This document shows, piece by piece, positions 51,370 to 61,987 of a stretch of DNA of 64,000 nt (position 1 is the first letter of the stretch; every line of letters begins with the position of its first letter). A program made the position numbers and the translations under genes. Source of the stretch: JBMYZL01 sp049610385 (GTDB taxonomy: Bacteria > Bacteroidota > Bacteroidia > Flavobacteriales_D > Sanyastnellaceae); NCBI GenBank assembly GCA_049610385.1, contig JBMYZL010000001.1, positions 158,570-222,569 of the forward strand. Reading direction: 5' to 3'. The notes beneath the pieces were generated by a model. The model made no database searches and was not told where the DNA came from. It worked only from the letters and a program-made list of their open reading frames with translations.

Positions 51370-54300
51370 TGAACAGAGATCTTTCACACTTGGGCTGGCT
51401 TGCTGGGGGGGTGCTGAGCATGGCCATTTTGAACCCAGCTTGGGCACAAACCAGCGCCTTGGATACAGTCACCACTCCCTATCACGGAAGCCACCAGATT
51501 CTGATGTCTGGACAGCCTTCAGTCGATTTGGAACCTGCCTCGAATGATTTGGTCAAAGGTGGATTCGGCGGGGAACTCCAGGCCAACCAAATCCCGTCCG
51601 ACATTGAAAGCCATTTTGGCATCAATTCGTTTGACCTCTCCGGGGGCTTGAACTTGAACTGGACACTGGATTTGTCTGCCATTGGGATTGATCTTAGCCC
51701 CATCGGCGGACCCAACTGGAACCTCGGAACTTGGGGAATCACCCCGGTTGCCGCAGCGTGGTCTGGTGTCAAAATGTGGACCACCACAGAATTCGAGTCT
51801 TCAGGTGCTGGAACTGCCGGGACAGCCCTGGAGATGGAAGTGGACATCCCCTTGGACTTCGAATTTGACATCCCTGCTTACGAGAAGGGAGACCGATTGG
51901 AAATCATGGCCAAATCCTATATCGTGCCGAAGGAAAACACGGAGGATTATGTCACGTTTGTCAATGGAGACTTTTCCAAAGAAATCTCCATGGATTTCGG
52001 CGCCGCCACGGACGTGGGCATCGACATCTATCTCGGTCCTTTTGGCACTTTCGAACCGCGGATTGTCGACTATGGTTTCGACTCGCGGAACATCGGTGCT
52101 TGGAGTGATGGCATCACCATCATGAAGGCGAACAAATACGGTTTTGCTGGGGAATTGGGATTGGTCGCCCGCCCCATTTGGATGGATTTGAACAACAAGT
52201 TGATTGGGGTCAACAATTCGGCCCTGAGCTTCGCCAATGCCCGCATTTCTGACATCAACAGCATCACAGGAAATGCCAAATGGTCCTTTGGGGATTCTGC
52301 CAGTTTTGAAGCCTCTGCTTTCAACAACTTCATGGGCAACACCTTGGGCATGAATGGGGGGTCATTTGATCTGGTGGGCATGATTGCCGACCAAAATCAG
52401 GACTTGAGTGCCATGTACTGCATTTACAAGGTGTTTTATGATGATTTCAGTTTCGACCTCCCCGACTTCAGTCAACTCCTGAAATTTGATGCCGACCTGA
52501 ATTTCGAATTGGAAATGCCAGTCTTGGATGAATTCCAATTGAACGACTTGGTGGTCGATGATACAACTCCCATTCCAACCCACCCGATGCACTATGATAA
52601 CACGGACTGGTTGACGGATTGGGCTTGGTACAACAATGAAAAGAGTGCCAGTTTCTATGCTTATTTAGATGAAGATGGAGCCAATGAAGCGGGCGAAACC
52701 CTGGTCAATTACTCCAACATCTGCATGGTGAACAACGATGAAAATGATGCCAACCCTTCTGACGAAACGGCATTGGTCTCAGGCTCATCGGAGAAAAAAG
52801 CCGCCAAGCGCTACGGTTTCGCCAGTGTCGCCTTGAAAAACTCCATCACTGCGGGTTCTGCAGCAGTAGCCAAAATCAAGCCGACATCCATGATTCTCTT
52901 CAAGCGGATGTCGCAATTCATCAAATTGCCAGTCGGCCGTTCAAAAGCCAGCAACACGAATTCAGGGATGGGTGATGCCAAGCGAAAGGCGCCCTCGATG
53001 TACAAAAAGCTGAGCAATGGATACAAGACCTACTCCAGCTTTCAGAAATACAAGAAAAAATATGGAGCCATGGCGGGCCTCATGATTTTGTGTGAACCGA
53101 CCATTGATGCCATCGATGTGATGGAAGAACTTTTTTCCGGAAACTTCTTTGCGTCTTCATTCTTGAATTTGACGGGCAGCTTGCTCAACGAAGTGGATTT
53201 GAAAACACCCAGCGCCAACGAGTGGTTCACCACGGCCGAACAGTTGGACATGGTGGACAATTTCGGAATTTCCTTAACCGCCCGTAAGCCCACCACCATG
53301 TTGACCTCGACCCCGTCGATCAACAACACACCGCAGGGCTACACTTTCCGTTCCCAAACCGTAGAATCTTCGACTTGGTTTGAGACACGTCACAATTTTT
53401 TGGGGACGTTCAAAAGCATTGCCGAACTGTATTGCCCGGTTCTCGCGCCCACCCCGCCCTGCGCAGCATTGGTGGCTTTGGAGATGCGGAAGTCAGCAGA
53501 CAACTCATTGCTCGACACATACTTGCCCAAAGGCATGTACGACAAGAGCTCTGGCAAAATCAACATTTGGTCCTTCTCGGGCAGTTCTTTGCTGGGTCCG
53601 GCCCAGTCGTTGATCGGGATGATTCAAAAGGCCAATGAGGTCATCGCATGTGCACAAACCTCATCGCTCGGTGAATCCTCTGATGGTGGTGGTGCTTTGG
53701 CGACAGCCGCATCCGTCAACAATGCCGTAATCAACTTTCTGGATTGGGGCATGACCGCCATCCAGAACTTGGAATTGCTCAACATTTGGATGAAGTACAA
53801 CTTGCTTGATGTTGAGAACAAGTTTTCACTTGCCAACCGATTCAACGCCTCATTGGACGTCGAATATGAGTACAAATTTGTCTTTTCCTCCGATTCAACC
53901 ACCAACACTGCGGACATCAACGACCCCTACATGCCGGTGAGTCTGAAAGACCCCATTGCTGAGCAGAGCCAGATTTTAACGGCTTCACAGTTGAGAAATG
54001 GTGCGCGAATTGACTTCCAAACCAATTGTGCCGATGCCTCTCGGGTGGATGTTTACGCCCGGGTGATGGACACCAAGGCCAACCTAAAAGGCAATGATTT
54101 TGTCGCAGACTCCCTGCTTTACGAGCTGTTCACTTTCGATGCCGGAATTGATGCCGTCACCCTCATTCCATCCTTCAAAATTGAATTTTTGTGTTTCGGC
54201 AGCATTGAGGATTTCGCGTCTAGTTTGGGCTCTTGTGTCGCAAAAGCGGTGGTACAAGTTTTCAACTGGTTCTGCAAAACCTTCGGAGGTAGCAAATGCT

Positions 54301-57300
54301 TTAAAGAGGGCAAATGCAAGACTTGCAGTTATGGTTTCCCAGGGTTGAAAACACCCGAATGGAGCATTTCCAAAAACCTAGGCCAAATTGGGTGGGATGA
54401 CGCCATCAACCTCAAAACGGGCAACTTCACTTACCTCGACAAGACGTTGACACTGGAACAGATGAATTTGGATGTCACTTTAGACAACAATGCCGCCACC
54501 TCGGGAGATGGTGGATGGATTCCAATCAATTCTTTCCGCGTGCCAGCCAATGCCTTCAGCATGCGGGACATCGACGTGTTCCGATCTCCCAGTCCAGATG
54601 ATGCCGCGCCCACCGATTCCTCGGTGATTGCGAATTTCTTCATCACCACATCTTTGCCGCAACTCACAGCCACTTTCCAAGACAAAATGGTTCCAGTCCC
54701 CGGAGGCAACGAAGGATTATTTGAATATGGGGAGACCCAAATTCAACTGGAAGACCAAGGCATCATAGAAGGCGAAGGCATGTTCCAAGGCAAACTGCCT
54801 CCTTCTGTTTATGGCGAATGGAATGTGAAGAGTGAATTTGGTTGCAATGCAAAAATTTTAGATCCCATTGCCCCCGTTCCTTTGCCCATTTCAGTCACCA
54901 CAAACAACTGCGAAACGGCTGGCGGAGGACTGGCTGCTGATGAGAAATGGCCTGATGGCTCTGATGGGTGCTATTGCGCCGACATCGACCGTGACATGTG
55001 CAACGATTGTGCCAACACCGATTACAATTCGCCTGATCCCACAAATGACGGATTGCCCGCGGAAGACGAGAAAGGCAATCAATCTGACGGCGACTACGAT
55101 GATGACGGCCAATGTGATTTCGGGGATGAAGATGACGACAACGATGGATCCAAGGACGTATTCGATCCTGAAGACTTCAACGAATTGATCTTGGGGGATT
55201 GGGATGGTGATGGCAATGAGGACGGATGGTGCCAGGATTACAACGACTCTTTCCCCGACTGTTCGAATACCGACTTGCATGACGCCACGGCCAATTGCCT
55301 ACTATACAACAGCAACATCTATGTCCGATGCGATGAGTTGGATTTCGACAATGATGGCATCTGTGACTACAACGATCCCGATGCCGATAACGACGGGGTC
55401 TATCAGCACCCCAATGTTGACATCGCTGATGGCATTTTCACCGCTCCTGACATCAACCAAGACGGTTGTGATTATGCAGACATCGCCATATTGGACACCA
55501 CGGAAACGGGAGACTCGTTGCAAATGTGGATTTTCGATTGCAACGACCGGAACCAACAGATTTGTTATTCCCTCGATGCCGACAATTGCGATGATTGTGG
55601 GGTGACCGGTGCATTGTCAGACAACACATTGTGGGGCCCTGACGCCTTCAACGATGGCCCGGATTTTGATCGCGACGGCATTTGCGACAGCGATGACCCC
55701 GATATGGATAACGATGGTGTGCCCAACTACCTTGAACCCAATTACCATGGCATCTCCATGGAGAGAAACCCCATGTTCTGCGGCGGTGAATGGACCACGA
55801 CGGCGTCGACAACTCTTCCGTGCGACTCGTGCATGCAGAATTGGTCGACCTACGCCCAGCGCGTGTTTGAATCCCAGCTGTTCTCCGACTTAGACAATGT
55901 CAGTCCAGGGGACTCAACGAATGTGCTCAAAGCCACCATGGCCCTGTTCCCTTTGAATGATAGCACCATCGTTCAACCAGGTGATTATGACGGACATTTC
56001 ACGGCTGCCAATTTGCAAGCCTTGGAATCGGCATTGGAAAACATCAGTTTGATTTCTTCGGGAACAGAAACGGCAATCGCCGCAGACAAATTGATTGGTG
56101 ATTCCCTGATCAACTTGTTCGATATTTTTGACTCACCGGGCATTGGCGATTTCGACCAAGATGGAAAATGCAACAGCTTGGACAATGACTGGGATGGAGA
56201 CAACGTTTCGAATCTGCTCGACTCCGATCCTTGGAACCGTTCGTTGTGCCAAGATTTGGACTTGGATGGATGCGATGATTGCTCAGTTACGGGCACGTTG
56301 GACACGCTCCTCTGGGGCGCCGACCCCGCCAATGATGGTTTGGACACTGACGGCGATGGCCTATGCGACAACTGGGAGTTGAACAACGATACCATTCCGT
56401 TGAATTTGGAGTTGGATGTCGACGGCGATGGGCGCCTGGATGGGCGATTGAGTGGGGTTTTGGACAGTGTCTTGATGGCCAAGGCCGGATTGGGGCCCAT
56501 GCCCAATGTCAACCTCACAGCGCATCAATTTGTCTCGGATAACGGCGACTTTATTTCGGATGAAGGCGACACCTACAATTTGAATGATTTGTTCCCAGCA
56601 GATGCCAGTGTCGACCAGAAATCTGGCCTCAAAATCTATGCACACCGTGTTCAGGACCCCCGTCCTTTCGACAGCTATCATTGCGGAGACACGGATGGCG
56701 ACGATTGTGACGATTGTGTCAGTGGCAGTTTAGATCACTATGCAGATGGTCCAAATTTCGACTACACGATAGCCGCCACCAATCATCCTTCGTATGACCT
56801 CGATGCCTTAATTGCCATCGGGGCAGACAGCCTCGCGGACTGGCATTGGGAACTCATCAATGCGAGCAACCAACGATCCATCTTGCGAGAGGATGCCACA
56901 GGACAGGCACTGCTGGTACAATGGGATCCCAATGCGGGACTTTGGCACGACAGCCGCTCTGGTTTCTTCAATTACGACGCAAACAATGACACGGTGACTT
57001 TTGTGAACCTGAATGCCGCGGTTTATCCTGAATTGAAATGCGTCCTTGCACCTGGCTCCTCGCTGGGCGATCCATTACCACTGGATTCGGTCATCCAATT
57101 TAGGTGGGATGGATTCCAATGGGTGGATTCAGGAGATTTTGTGCTGCCCGCCGATTTGACAGCCTTCACGGATGGGCAAATATTAACCGCCGCTGACAAC
57201 GCGACGCAGAATTTTGTGACCGGTAGCAACAGCAGCTATTTCTTCAATGACAGCACAGCATGGTCACTTTCCTTAACCACCTTGTCCGTCAAACGCGTCT

Positions 57301-58808
57301 ATGGGGACATCGATGCCGATGGGGATGGTCTTGTTCGTGAATTGTCCTTTGACTTCAACCAATTTCTGAACGGAGGATCCATGGAGGTCGTCGCCCAAAC
57401 CGCCTACATCAGCGCCACCACTCAAGGCTTGACCACCATAACCGGTAGCGACGCCTTGTCCAGCAGCAGTTCGACAACAGAAACCACTGGCTTCCATCGC
57501 TTGGTGGTGGGCGACAGCTTGCATCGTTACGGGGTCAAATCCGATGATCTGGACTGGAACGAAGCCCGAGAGAACAGGTTCATTTCGCCCATTGGTTTGG
57601 ATTCCATCGTCATCGCGGCGGCGGACATCACAGCTTGCGATTTGTTCGGGGTGGTTTACGATTTCTATCAATTGACCGATGACAATCAATCCTTCGCAAA
57701 TGCATTCGTTTGCTTGAAAAGTGGAAATGATTTTGCCCGAAGAATCCGCACCCAAATTGATGGCACAACGGGCATTGCCGTGTTGATTGAAAATTTTGAT
57801 GGCACACCACCGGCATTCACCCCTCTCGACAATCCGAACGATGCTTGGGTTCAGATGGGAACCGTTTCTTCCACTGACGTCGGTTTTGTGGCCGAGGCAT
57901 CCGTCCTGGTGGATTCGGCAAGTGTCGTGGGCTTCGAAATTTCCCAACTCGAGGACTTCTCAAGTGCTGACACCCACGTTCTGACTGTCATCAATGACAG
58001 TACGGCATTCACCGGTTTGAGCTTTGAAGCCTCTGAAGACACCCTCACACCGAACACCGCTTACTACATCCGGCCTTTCGCCACGCGAGATGCCGCACCG
58101 GCCCTTCGTATTTACGGAGTTGTCCGTCAATTCTTGACCGCTTCCTCCGCTTCCATCCAATGGTTTTATGAAGGCAATCAAGGATTTTCGAGTGAAGGCG
58201 TATCATTCGAAGATGACCCGAACTATCCCCACTTGCGCAAACGATTGGCCACTGTTGCCATCAACAGCTTTGATTACATGGAGGTGCAACTGAAGAAACG
58301 ATTTGATTTGGATGACCAAAATGCATTCAGCTGCTTCGATTACAACTTCGATGGTGTGGACGACTGCTCCAACCACGAAGGCTCCTACTCGACTTACCAT
58401 TATTTCTCACAAGATGACATTGTGGATGTGGACAACCTCGGCGTTCCTCTCTTCACGGAAGGATGCACCGGTTGGTGGAAGCCCACTTACTACCAAGATC
58501 TCGATGGAGACGGTTACGGTGATCCCAATACATCCATAACGAACTGCAGTGTCTCCAGTGCGCCCTTTTATGTATTGGAGCCGCCAACAAACTACGTGAG
58601 CAATAACGAAGACAATTGCATTGACACTTCTGCTTGTAACTATGCGGATCCTGCCAATGAGGACTGTACATATACCACCACCTGGTATGCGGATACAGAT
58701 GGAGACGGGGCTGGTGACCCCAACGAAACTGTCTCAGAATGCACAGCTCCAGAAAACTACGTGGACAACAACAACGACTCGGATGACAACAACAGCTCTG
58801 TCCAATAA
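51366..58808 (+). CDS. Giant secreted protein with thrombospondin type 3-like calcium-binding repeats
   Basis: 2480 residues. A signal peptide ends near NPAWAQ. The first 1150 residues match no family I know; they include beta-rich, Asp-containing segments and a Cys-rich patch near 960-990 (KCFKEGKCKTCSYGF). From about 1190 to 1800 there are Asp-rich repeats: four units carry D-x-D-x-D-x-C-(D/N)-D-C near 1205, 1403, 1630 and 1778, with DNDG/DRDG loops expected to bind calcium. The last 100 residues repeat YYQDLDGDGYGDPN and WYADTDGDGAGDPN with Cys-containing spacers. No T9SS sorting domain is seen at the end. Probably a long surface or matrix protein. Confidence 0.85.
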   Translation: MMNRDLSHLGWLAGGVLSMAILNPAWAQTSALDTVTTPYHGSHQILMSGQPSVDLEPASNDLVKGGFGGELQANQIPSDIESHFGINSFDLSGGLNLNWTLDLSAIGIDLSPIGGPNWNLGTWGITPVAAAWSGVKMWTTTEFESSGAGTAGTALEMEVDIPLDFEFDIPAYEKGDRLEIMAKSYIVPKENTEDYVTFVNGDFSKEISMDFGAATDVGIDIYLGPFGTFEPRIVDYGFDSRNIGAWSDGITIMKANKYGFAGELGLVARPIWMDLNNKLIGVNNSALSFANARISDINSITGNAKWSFGDSASFEASAFNNFMGNTLGMNGGSFDLVGMIADQNQDLSAMYCIYKVFYDDFSFDLPDFSQLLKFDADLNFELEMPVLDEFQLNDLVVDDTTPIPTHPMHYDNTDWLTDWAWYNNEKSASFYAYLDEDGANEAGETLVNYSNICMVNNDENDANPSDETALVSGSSEKKAAKRYGFASVALKNSITAGSAAVAKIKPTSMILFKRMSQFIKLPVGRSKASNTNSGMGDAKRKAPSMYKKLSNGYKTYSSFQKYKKKYGAMAGLMILCEPTIDAIDVMEELFSGNFFASSFLNLTGSLLNEVDLKTPSANEWFTTAEQLDMVDNFGISLTARKPTTMLTSTPSINNTPQGYTFRSQTVESSTWFETRHNFLGTFKSIAELYCPVLAPTPPCAALVALEMRKSADNSLLDTYLPKGMYDKSSGKINIWSFSGSSLLGPAQSLIGMIQKANEVIACAQTSSLGESSDGGGALATAASVNNAVINFLDWGMTAIQNLELLNIWMKYNLLDVENKFSLANRFNASLDVEYEYKFVFSSDSTTNTADINDPYMPVSLKDPIAEQSQILTASQLRNGARIDFQTNCADASRVDVYARVMDTKANLKGNDFVADSLLYELFTFDAGIDAVTLIPSFKIEFLCFGSIEDFASSLGSCVAKAVVQVFNWFCKTFGGSKCFKEGKCKTCSYGFPGLKTPEWSISKNLGQIGWDDAINLKTGNFTYLDKTLTLEQMNLDVTLDNNAATSGDGGWIPINSFRVPANAFSMRDIDVFRSPSPDDAAPTDSSVIANFFITTSLPQLTATFQDKMVPVPGGNEGLFEYGETQIQLEDQGIIEGEGMFQGKLPPSVYGEWNVKSEFGCNAKILDPIAPVPLPISVTTNNCETAGGGLAADEKWPDGSDGCYCADIDRDMCNDCANTDYNSPDPTNDGLPAEDEKGNQSDGDYDDDGQCDFGDEDDDNDGSKDVFDPEDFNELILGDWDGDGNEDGWCQDYNDSFPDCSNTDLHDATANCLLYNSNIYVRCDELDFDNDGICDYNDPDADNDGVYQHPNVDIADGIFTAPDINQDGCDYADIAILDTTETGDSLQMWIFDCNDRNQQICYSLDADNCDDCGVTGALSDNTLWGPDAFNDGPDFDRDGICDSDDPDMDNDGVPNYLEPNYHGISMERNPMFCGGEWTTTASTTLPCDSCMQNWSTYAQRVFESQLFSDLDNVSPGDSTNVLKATMALFPLNDSTIVQPGDYDGHFTAANLQALESALENISLISSGTETAIAADKLIGDSLINLFDIFDSPGIGDFDQDGKCNSLDNDWDGDNVSNLLDSDPWNRSLCQDLDLDGCDDCSVTGTLDTLLWGADPANDGLDTDGDGLCDNWELNNDTIPLNLELDVDGDGRLDGRLSGVLDSVLMAKAGLGPMPNVNLTAHQFVSDNGDFISDEGDTYNLNDLFPADASVDQKSGLKIYAHRVQDPRPFDSYHCGDTDGDDCDDCVSGSLDHYADGPNFDYTIAATNHPSYDLDALIAIGADSLADWHWELINASNQRSILREDATGQALLVQWDPNAGLWHDSRSGFFNYDANNDTVTFVNLNAAVYPELKCVLAPGSSLGDPLPLDSVIQFRWDGFQWVDSGDFVLPADLTAFTDGQILTAADNATQNFVTGSNSSYFFNDSTAWSLSLTTLSVKRVYGDIDADGDGLVRELSFDFNQFLNGGSMEVVAQTAYISATTQGLTTITGSDALSSSSSTTETTGFHRLVVGDSLHRYGVKSDDLDWNEARENRFISPIGLDSIVIAAADITACDLFGVVYDFYQLTDDNQSFANAFVCLKSGNDFARRIRTQIDGTTGIAVLIENFDGTPPAFTPLDNPNDAWVQMGTVSSTDVGFVAEASVLVDSASVVGFEISQLEDFSSADTHVLTVINDSTAFTGLSFEASEDTLTPNTAYYIRPFATRDAAPALRIYGVVRQFLTASSASIQWFYEGNQGFSSEGVSFEDDPNYPHLRKRLATVAINSFDYMEVQLKKRFDLDDQNAFSCFDYNFDGVDDCSNHEGSYSTYHYFSQDDIVDVDNLGVPLFTEGCTGWWKPTYYQDLDGDGYGDPNTSITNCSVSSAPFYVLEPPTNYVSNNEDNCIDTSACNYADPANEDCTYTTTWYADTDGDGAGDPNETVSECTAPENYVDNNNDSDDNNSSVQ

Positions 58809-58839
58809 TTTCCAACACGAATCACGCAATTTTTTCAAA

Positions 58840-59460
58840 ATGAAATTTCTCAATCTCACTCTGCTCCTGATCATATCCACATGGATGTGGGGTCAGGTGG
58901 ATACATCATACACGGGCAACCGCGTTCAGTATGACTTGGATTTGGGGGCCTTGATGGATACCCTCCAAAGCATCCGCAGCGACCTGTCTGTTGCTGAGTC
59001 TGCATTGAATACGTTGGAAAATTCACAAACCGTTTCGGCGATTTATGCCACGTCCACGAATCAACCTGGAGGTGTCGCATACTACATCAATGGTCATTTG
59101 TTGATTTACGCCACATTGGAGGACCTGTCTGGTACACCTGTCGGCAATTACACCTTGACCGTCAAAGGAGAAAATCTCAAATCCGACATGGACGTGGATT
59201 TGTTCATTCGTGGGGTCGACATCACAGGAGAAGGCATGAATTTGACCAATGCTCCCAACAACTGGTATGCCGATGCTGATGGACAAACAGCTTCGTTCGA
59301 TATCGGATACACGCAAATCAAGGACATCCTCAACCAGGAAGACGGTTTCTTGCAAGCCTCTCTGATGATCGATGGGTACAATTCAGGAAAGCCCATCATG
59401 CTTTACTTGGATTCAGAAAACGAGGCACCAGAATTGTCTACATTTTCAACCTCAGATTGA
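58840..59460 (+). CDS. Hypothetical secreted protein, third of the cluster
   Basis: 206 residues from ATG 58840, where a signal peptide begins (MKFLNLTLLLIISTWMWGQ). A short coiled-coil-like helix (MDTLQSIRSDLSVAESALNT) precedes a beta-rich domain with DVDLFIRGVDITGEGMNLT. No family recognised. It starts 31 bases after the giant gene and is probably cotranscribed. A longer open frame exists upstream but overlaps the giant gene in another frame and lacks a signal peptide. Confidence 0.7.
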   Translation: MKFLNLTLLLIISTWMWGQVDTSYTGNRVQYDLDLGALMDTLQSIRSDLSVAESALNTLENSQTVSAIYATSTNQPGGVAYYINGHLLIYATLEDLSGTPVGNYTLTVKGENLKSDMDVDLFIRGVDITGEGMNLTNAPNNWYADADGQTASFDIGYTQIKDILNQEDGFLQASLMIDGYNSGKPIMLYLDSENEAPELSTFSTSD

Positions 59461-59493
59461 ATCGTTCCCCATACAAAGAAGGAACCATCAGAT

Positions 59494-60363
59494 TCAGTTG
59501 AGCACTTCGGCCATTTTCGCGCCAATATCTGCGGGGCTGTCTACCACATGGATGCCGCACTCACGCATCACCCGTTTCTTCGCTTCGGCTGATTCCTCCT
59601 CCCCACTGACGATGGCCCCTGCGTGACCCATCGTCCGGCCTTTCGGAGCAGTCACTCCTGCGATGAATCCCACAACGGGTTTCGTGCCATTTGCGGCAAT
59701 CCATCGGGCCGCTTTCACCTCCAAGTCCCCACCGATTTCGCCGATCATGATGATGCCATCCGTTTCATCATCGGCCATCAAAAGTTGGACTGCCTCCAAA
59801 GTCGTGGTCCCAATGATGGGATCCCCCCCTATTCCAATGGCCGTGGATTGCCCCATGCCTGCTTTGGTCACTTGGTCAACCGCCTCATAGGTCAGTGTCC
59901 CAGATTTGGAAACGATGCCAATGCGACCTGGATTGAAAATGAACCCCGGCATGATGCCCACCTTGGCTTCCCCTGCGGTGATGATTCCTGGACAGTTGGG
60001 CCCGATCAATGTGCAGTCGCGGGCGTCGATGTAAGCTTTGACACGTGTCATGTCGGCCACAGGAATGCCCTCGGTAATGGCCACAATGACCTGGATGCCT
60101 GCGTCAGCGGCCTCCATGATGGCATCAGCCGCAAAAGCTGGCGGAACAAAAATGATGGTGACATCCGCACCCGTTGCCGTTACGGCTTCACTCACCGTAT
60201 TGAATACCGGTTTGCCCAAGTGCTCCTGACCTCCTTTCCCTGGTGTCACACCACCGACTACTTGAGTTCCGTAGTCCATCATTTGACCCGCATGAAATGT
60301 GCCTTCACTCCCAGTGAATCCTTGCACGATCACCTTTGAATCCTTGTTGACGAGTACGCTCAT
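59494..60363 (-). CDS. sucD: Succinyl-CoA synthetase subunit alpha
   Basis: 289 residues. CoA-binding Rossmann domain at the N-terminus (VIVQGFTGSEGTFHAGQM), the GPNCPGIITAGEAKVGIMPG segment, and the phosphorylated active-site His in RTMGHAGAIVSG. It makes succinyl-CoA/ATP interconversion in the TCA cycle with SucC, which is not in this window. It converges on the secreted-protein cluster and diverges from mnmE. Confidence 0.96.
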   Translation of the reverse strand: MSVLVNKDSKVIVQGFTGSEGTFHAGQMMDYGTQVVGGVTPGKGGQEHLGKPVFNTVSEAVTATGADVTIIFVPPAFAADAIMEAADAGIQVIVAITEGIPVADMTRVKAYIDARDCTLIGPNCPGIITAGEAKVGIMPGFIFNPGRIGIVSKSGTLTYEAVDQVTKAGMGQSTAIGIGGDPIIGTTTLEAVQLLMADDETDGIIMIGEIGGDLEVKAARWIAANGTKPVVGFIAGVTAPKGRTMGHAGAIVSGEEESAEAKKRVMRECGIHVVDSPADIGAKMAEVLN

Positions 60364-60492
60364 GTCAGTATGCTTTGCTTGGTTGTCGTTCGCGGCGCGA
60401 ATTTAGGTCAAATCAGCCCGCACACCAATCCCCTTCCCATTTGCATTCCCAAGGTTGACGTGTTCGCAAATCCGCACCAAATTTGCAACCGC

Positions 60493-61863
60493 ATGAACCC
60501 AAGTTTCTCCCCTCTTGATGGCGCCACCATTTGTGCGCTGGCCACCCCTGCGGGCATGGGGGGCATCGCCGTGGTTCGCGTCAGCGGACCTGACGCCTTT
60601 TCGATTTGCAGCCAACGGTTCTCTCGTAACCTCACCACTGCGCCTTCGCACAACGTGTTCTTTGGGCGGTTTTGTGATTCAGAAGGCGTCTTGCTCGATG
60701 AATGTGTCGCCACAACTTTTCGAGGTCCCGGAAGCTACACGGGTGAGGACACCGTGGAGTTGAGCCTTCACGGTTCGCCCTACATTCAACAAGAGGTCAT
60801 TCGCACCCTCTTGGATGCCGGTTGCCGACATGCGGGGCCTGGCGAATTCACTGCGAGGGCGTTTTTGAATGGGAGAATGGACCTGACACAAGCCGAAGCC
60901 GTGGGCGATCTCATCGCATCGGAACATGCCGGCGCACATGCCCTCGCCCTGGATCAACTGCGCGGGAACTTCGCAGCAGAAATCAATGGGCTTCGTGCAG
61001 AACTCATCCGTTTTGCAGGACTCCTTGAGCTTGAATTGGATTTTGCCGAGGAGGACGTTGAATTCGCAGACCGGGCACAATTCGAAATTTTGCTGGAAGC
61101 GATGTTGAACCACATCAAATCCTTGACCGGTTCTTTCCGCGCAGGCAACGCAATTCGCGAAGGCGTACCAGTGGCCATATTGGGTGCACCCAACCGGGGA
61201 AAATCCACGTTGCTGAATGCACTGTTGGGAGACGAACGCGCCATTGTCAGTGATGTGGCTGGAACCACGCGAGATACCGTGGAGGACACATGTGTTTTGG
61301 ATGGAATCAAATTTCGCTTTGTGGATACAGCCGGCATTCGGGAGACAACAGATGCCATCGAGGCGGAAGGCATTCGAAGGGCCCTGGATCGAGCGCGTTC
61401 TGCACAAATTGTATTGTACCTCTTCGATGCGGTCCAAGACTCAAGCGATGAAGCACGCGGTGTTATCGAGGCGTTGGAGACAGAAGAAAAAGCCACGGTA
61501 CTTCAAGTGTGGAACAAATGCGATTTGGCCTCGGCAGCTGTCAACGCGAGCCCTTCAGTCCTGCACATCTCAGCGCGAGACCATCAAGGCATACCTGATT
61601 TGCGCGAACGTTTGATTGAGTTGGCTTCGTCCACAACAGCAGCTTCCACAGTTCTTGTCACGAACCTTCGACATTATGAAGCTCTTCGTGCGGCCTCAAG
61701 CGCTTTGGTCTCTGTTCAGACAGGACTGGCCTCGGGTTTGCCCACGGATCTCGTGGCTTCCGATGTGCGCCAAGCTTTGCACCACCTCGGAACCATCACA
61801 GGCGCCATCGATCCCGAGGACGTCCTCGATCACATCTTCTCAAATTTCTGTATCGGGAAGTAA
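60493..61863 (+). CDS. mnmE: tRNA uridine-5-carboxymethylaminomethyl modification GTPase MnmE
   Basis: 456 residues from ATG 60493. The N-terminal formyl-THF domain (ATICALATPAGMGGIAVVRV, YTGEDTVELSLHGSPYIQQE) is followed by the G domain: G1 ILGAPNRGKSTLLNALLG, G3 VDTAGIRETT, G4 NKCD. The C-terminus ends IFSNFCIGK with the conserved Cys. With MnmG it modifies the wobble uridine of certain tRNAs. An in-frame extension to 60370 has no family similarity. The last 18 bases match the attachment site used by integrative elements at trmE. Confidence 0.96.
   Translation: MNPSFSPLDGATICALATPAGMGGIAVVRVSGPDAFSICSQRFSRNLTTAPSHNVFFGRFCDSEGVLLDECVATTFRGPGSYTGEDTVELSLHGSPYIQQEVIRTLLDAGCRHAGPGEFTARAFLNGRMDLTQAEAVGDLIASEHAGAHALALDQLRGNFAAEINGLRAELIRFAGLLELELDFAEEDVEFADRAQFEILLEAMLNHIKSLTGSFRAGNAIREGVPVAILGAPNRGKSTLLNALLGDERAIVSDVAGTTRDTVEDTCVLDGIKFRFVDTAGIRETTDAIEAEGIRRALDRARSAQIVLYLFDAVQDSSDEARGVIEALETEEKATVLQVWNKCDLASAAVNASPSVLHISARDHQGIPDLRERLIELASSTTAASTVLVTNLRHYEALRAASSALVSVQTGLASGLPTDLVASDVRQALHHLGTITGAIDPEDVLDHIFSNFCIGK
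61846..61863 (+). other. Candidate attachment site: 3' end of mnmE
   Basis: TTCTGTATCGGGAAGTAA encodes the FCIGK-stop end of MnmE. The same position is the attB of Salmonella genomic island 1 and relatives in trmE. An integrase relic lies about 250 bases downstream. No second copy was seen within the 2.1 kb to the window's right edge. Confidence 0.5.
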
Positions 61864-61906
61864 CCACTGCAAACCACCGCAGGAGACAATAGTCATGAAA
61901 CCTGCA

Positions 61907-61922
61907 TAAAGTGGACACTTTA
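61907..61922. repeat. Perfect 7-bp inverted repeat downstream of mnmE
   Basis: TAAAGTG-GA-CACTTTA, a palindrome with a 2-base centre, 43 bases after the mnmE stop. It could be a recombinase or repressor site of the former element; there is no T run to make it a terminator. Confidence 0.45.
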
Positions 61923-61987
61923 GAGGGTTTTAGCTGTTACCAATTTAGCTCTTACTTTATGATATCCCTCGTTTATTAGGCACATGT

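Noticed and set aside
57273..57947. Minus-strand open frame (224 codons) inside the giant secreted gene
   Set aside because: Antisense to a continuous long coding frame and without recognisable features.
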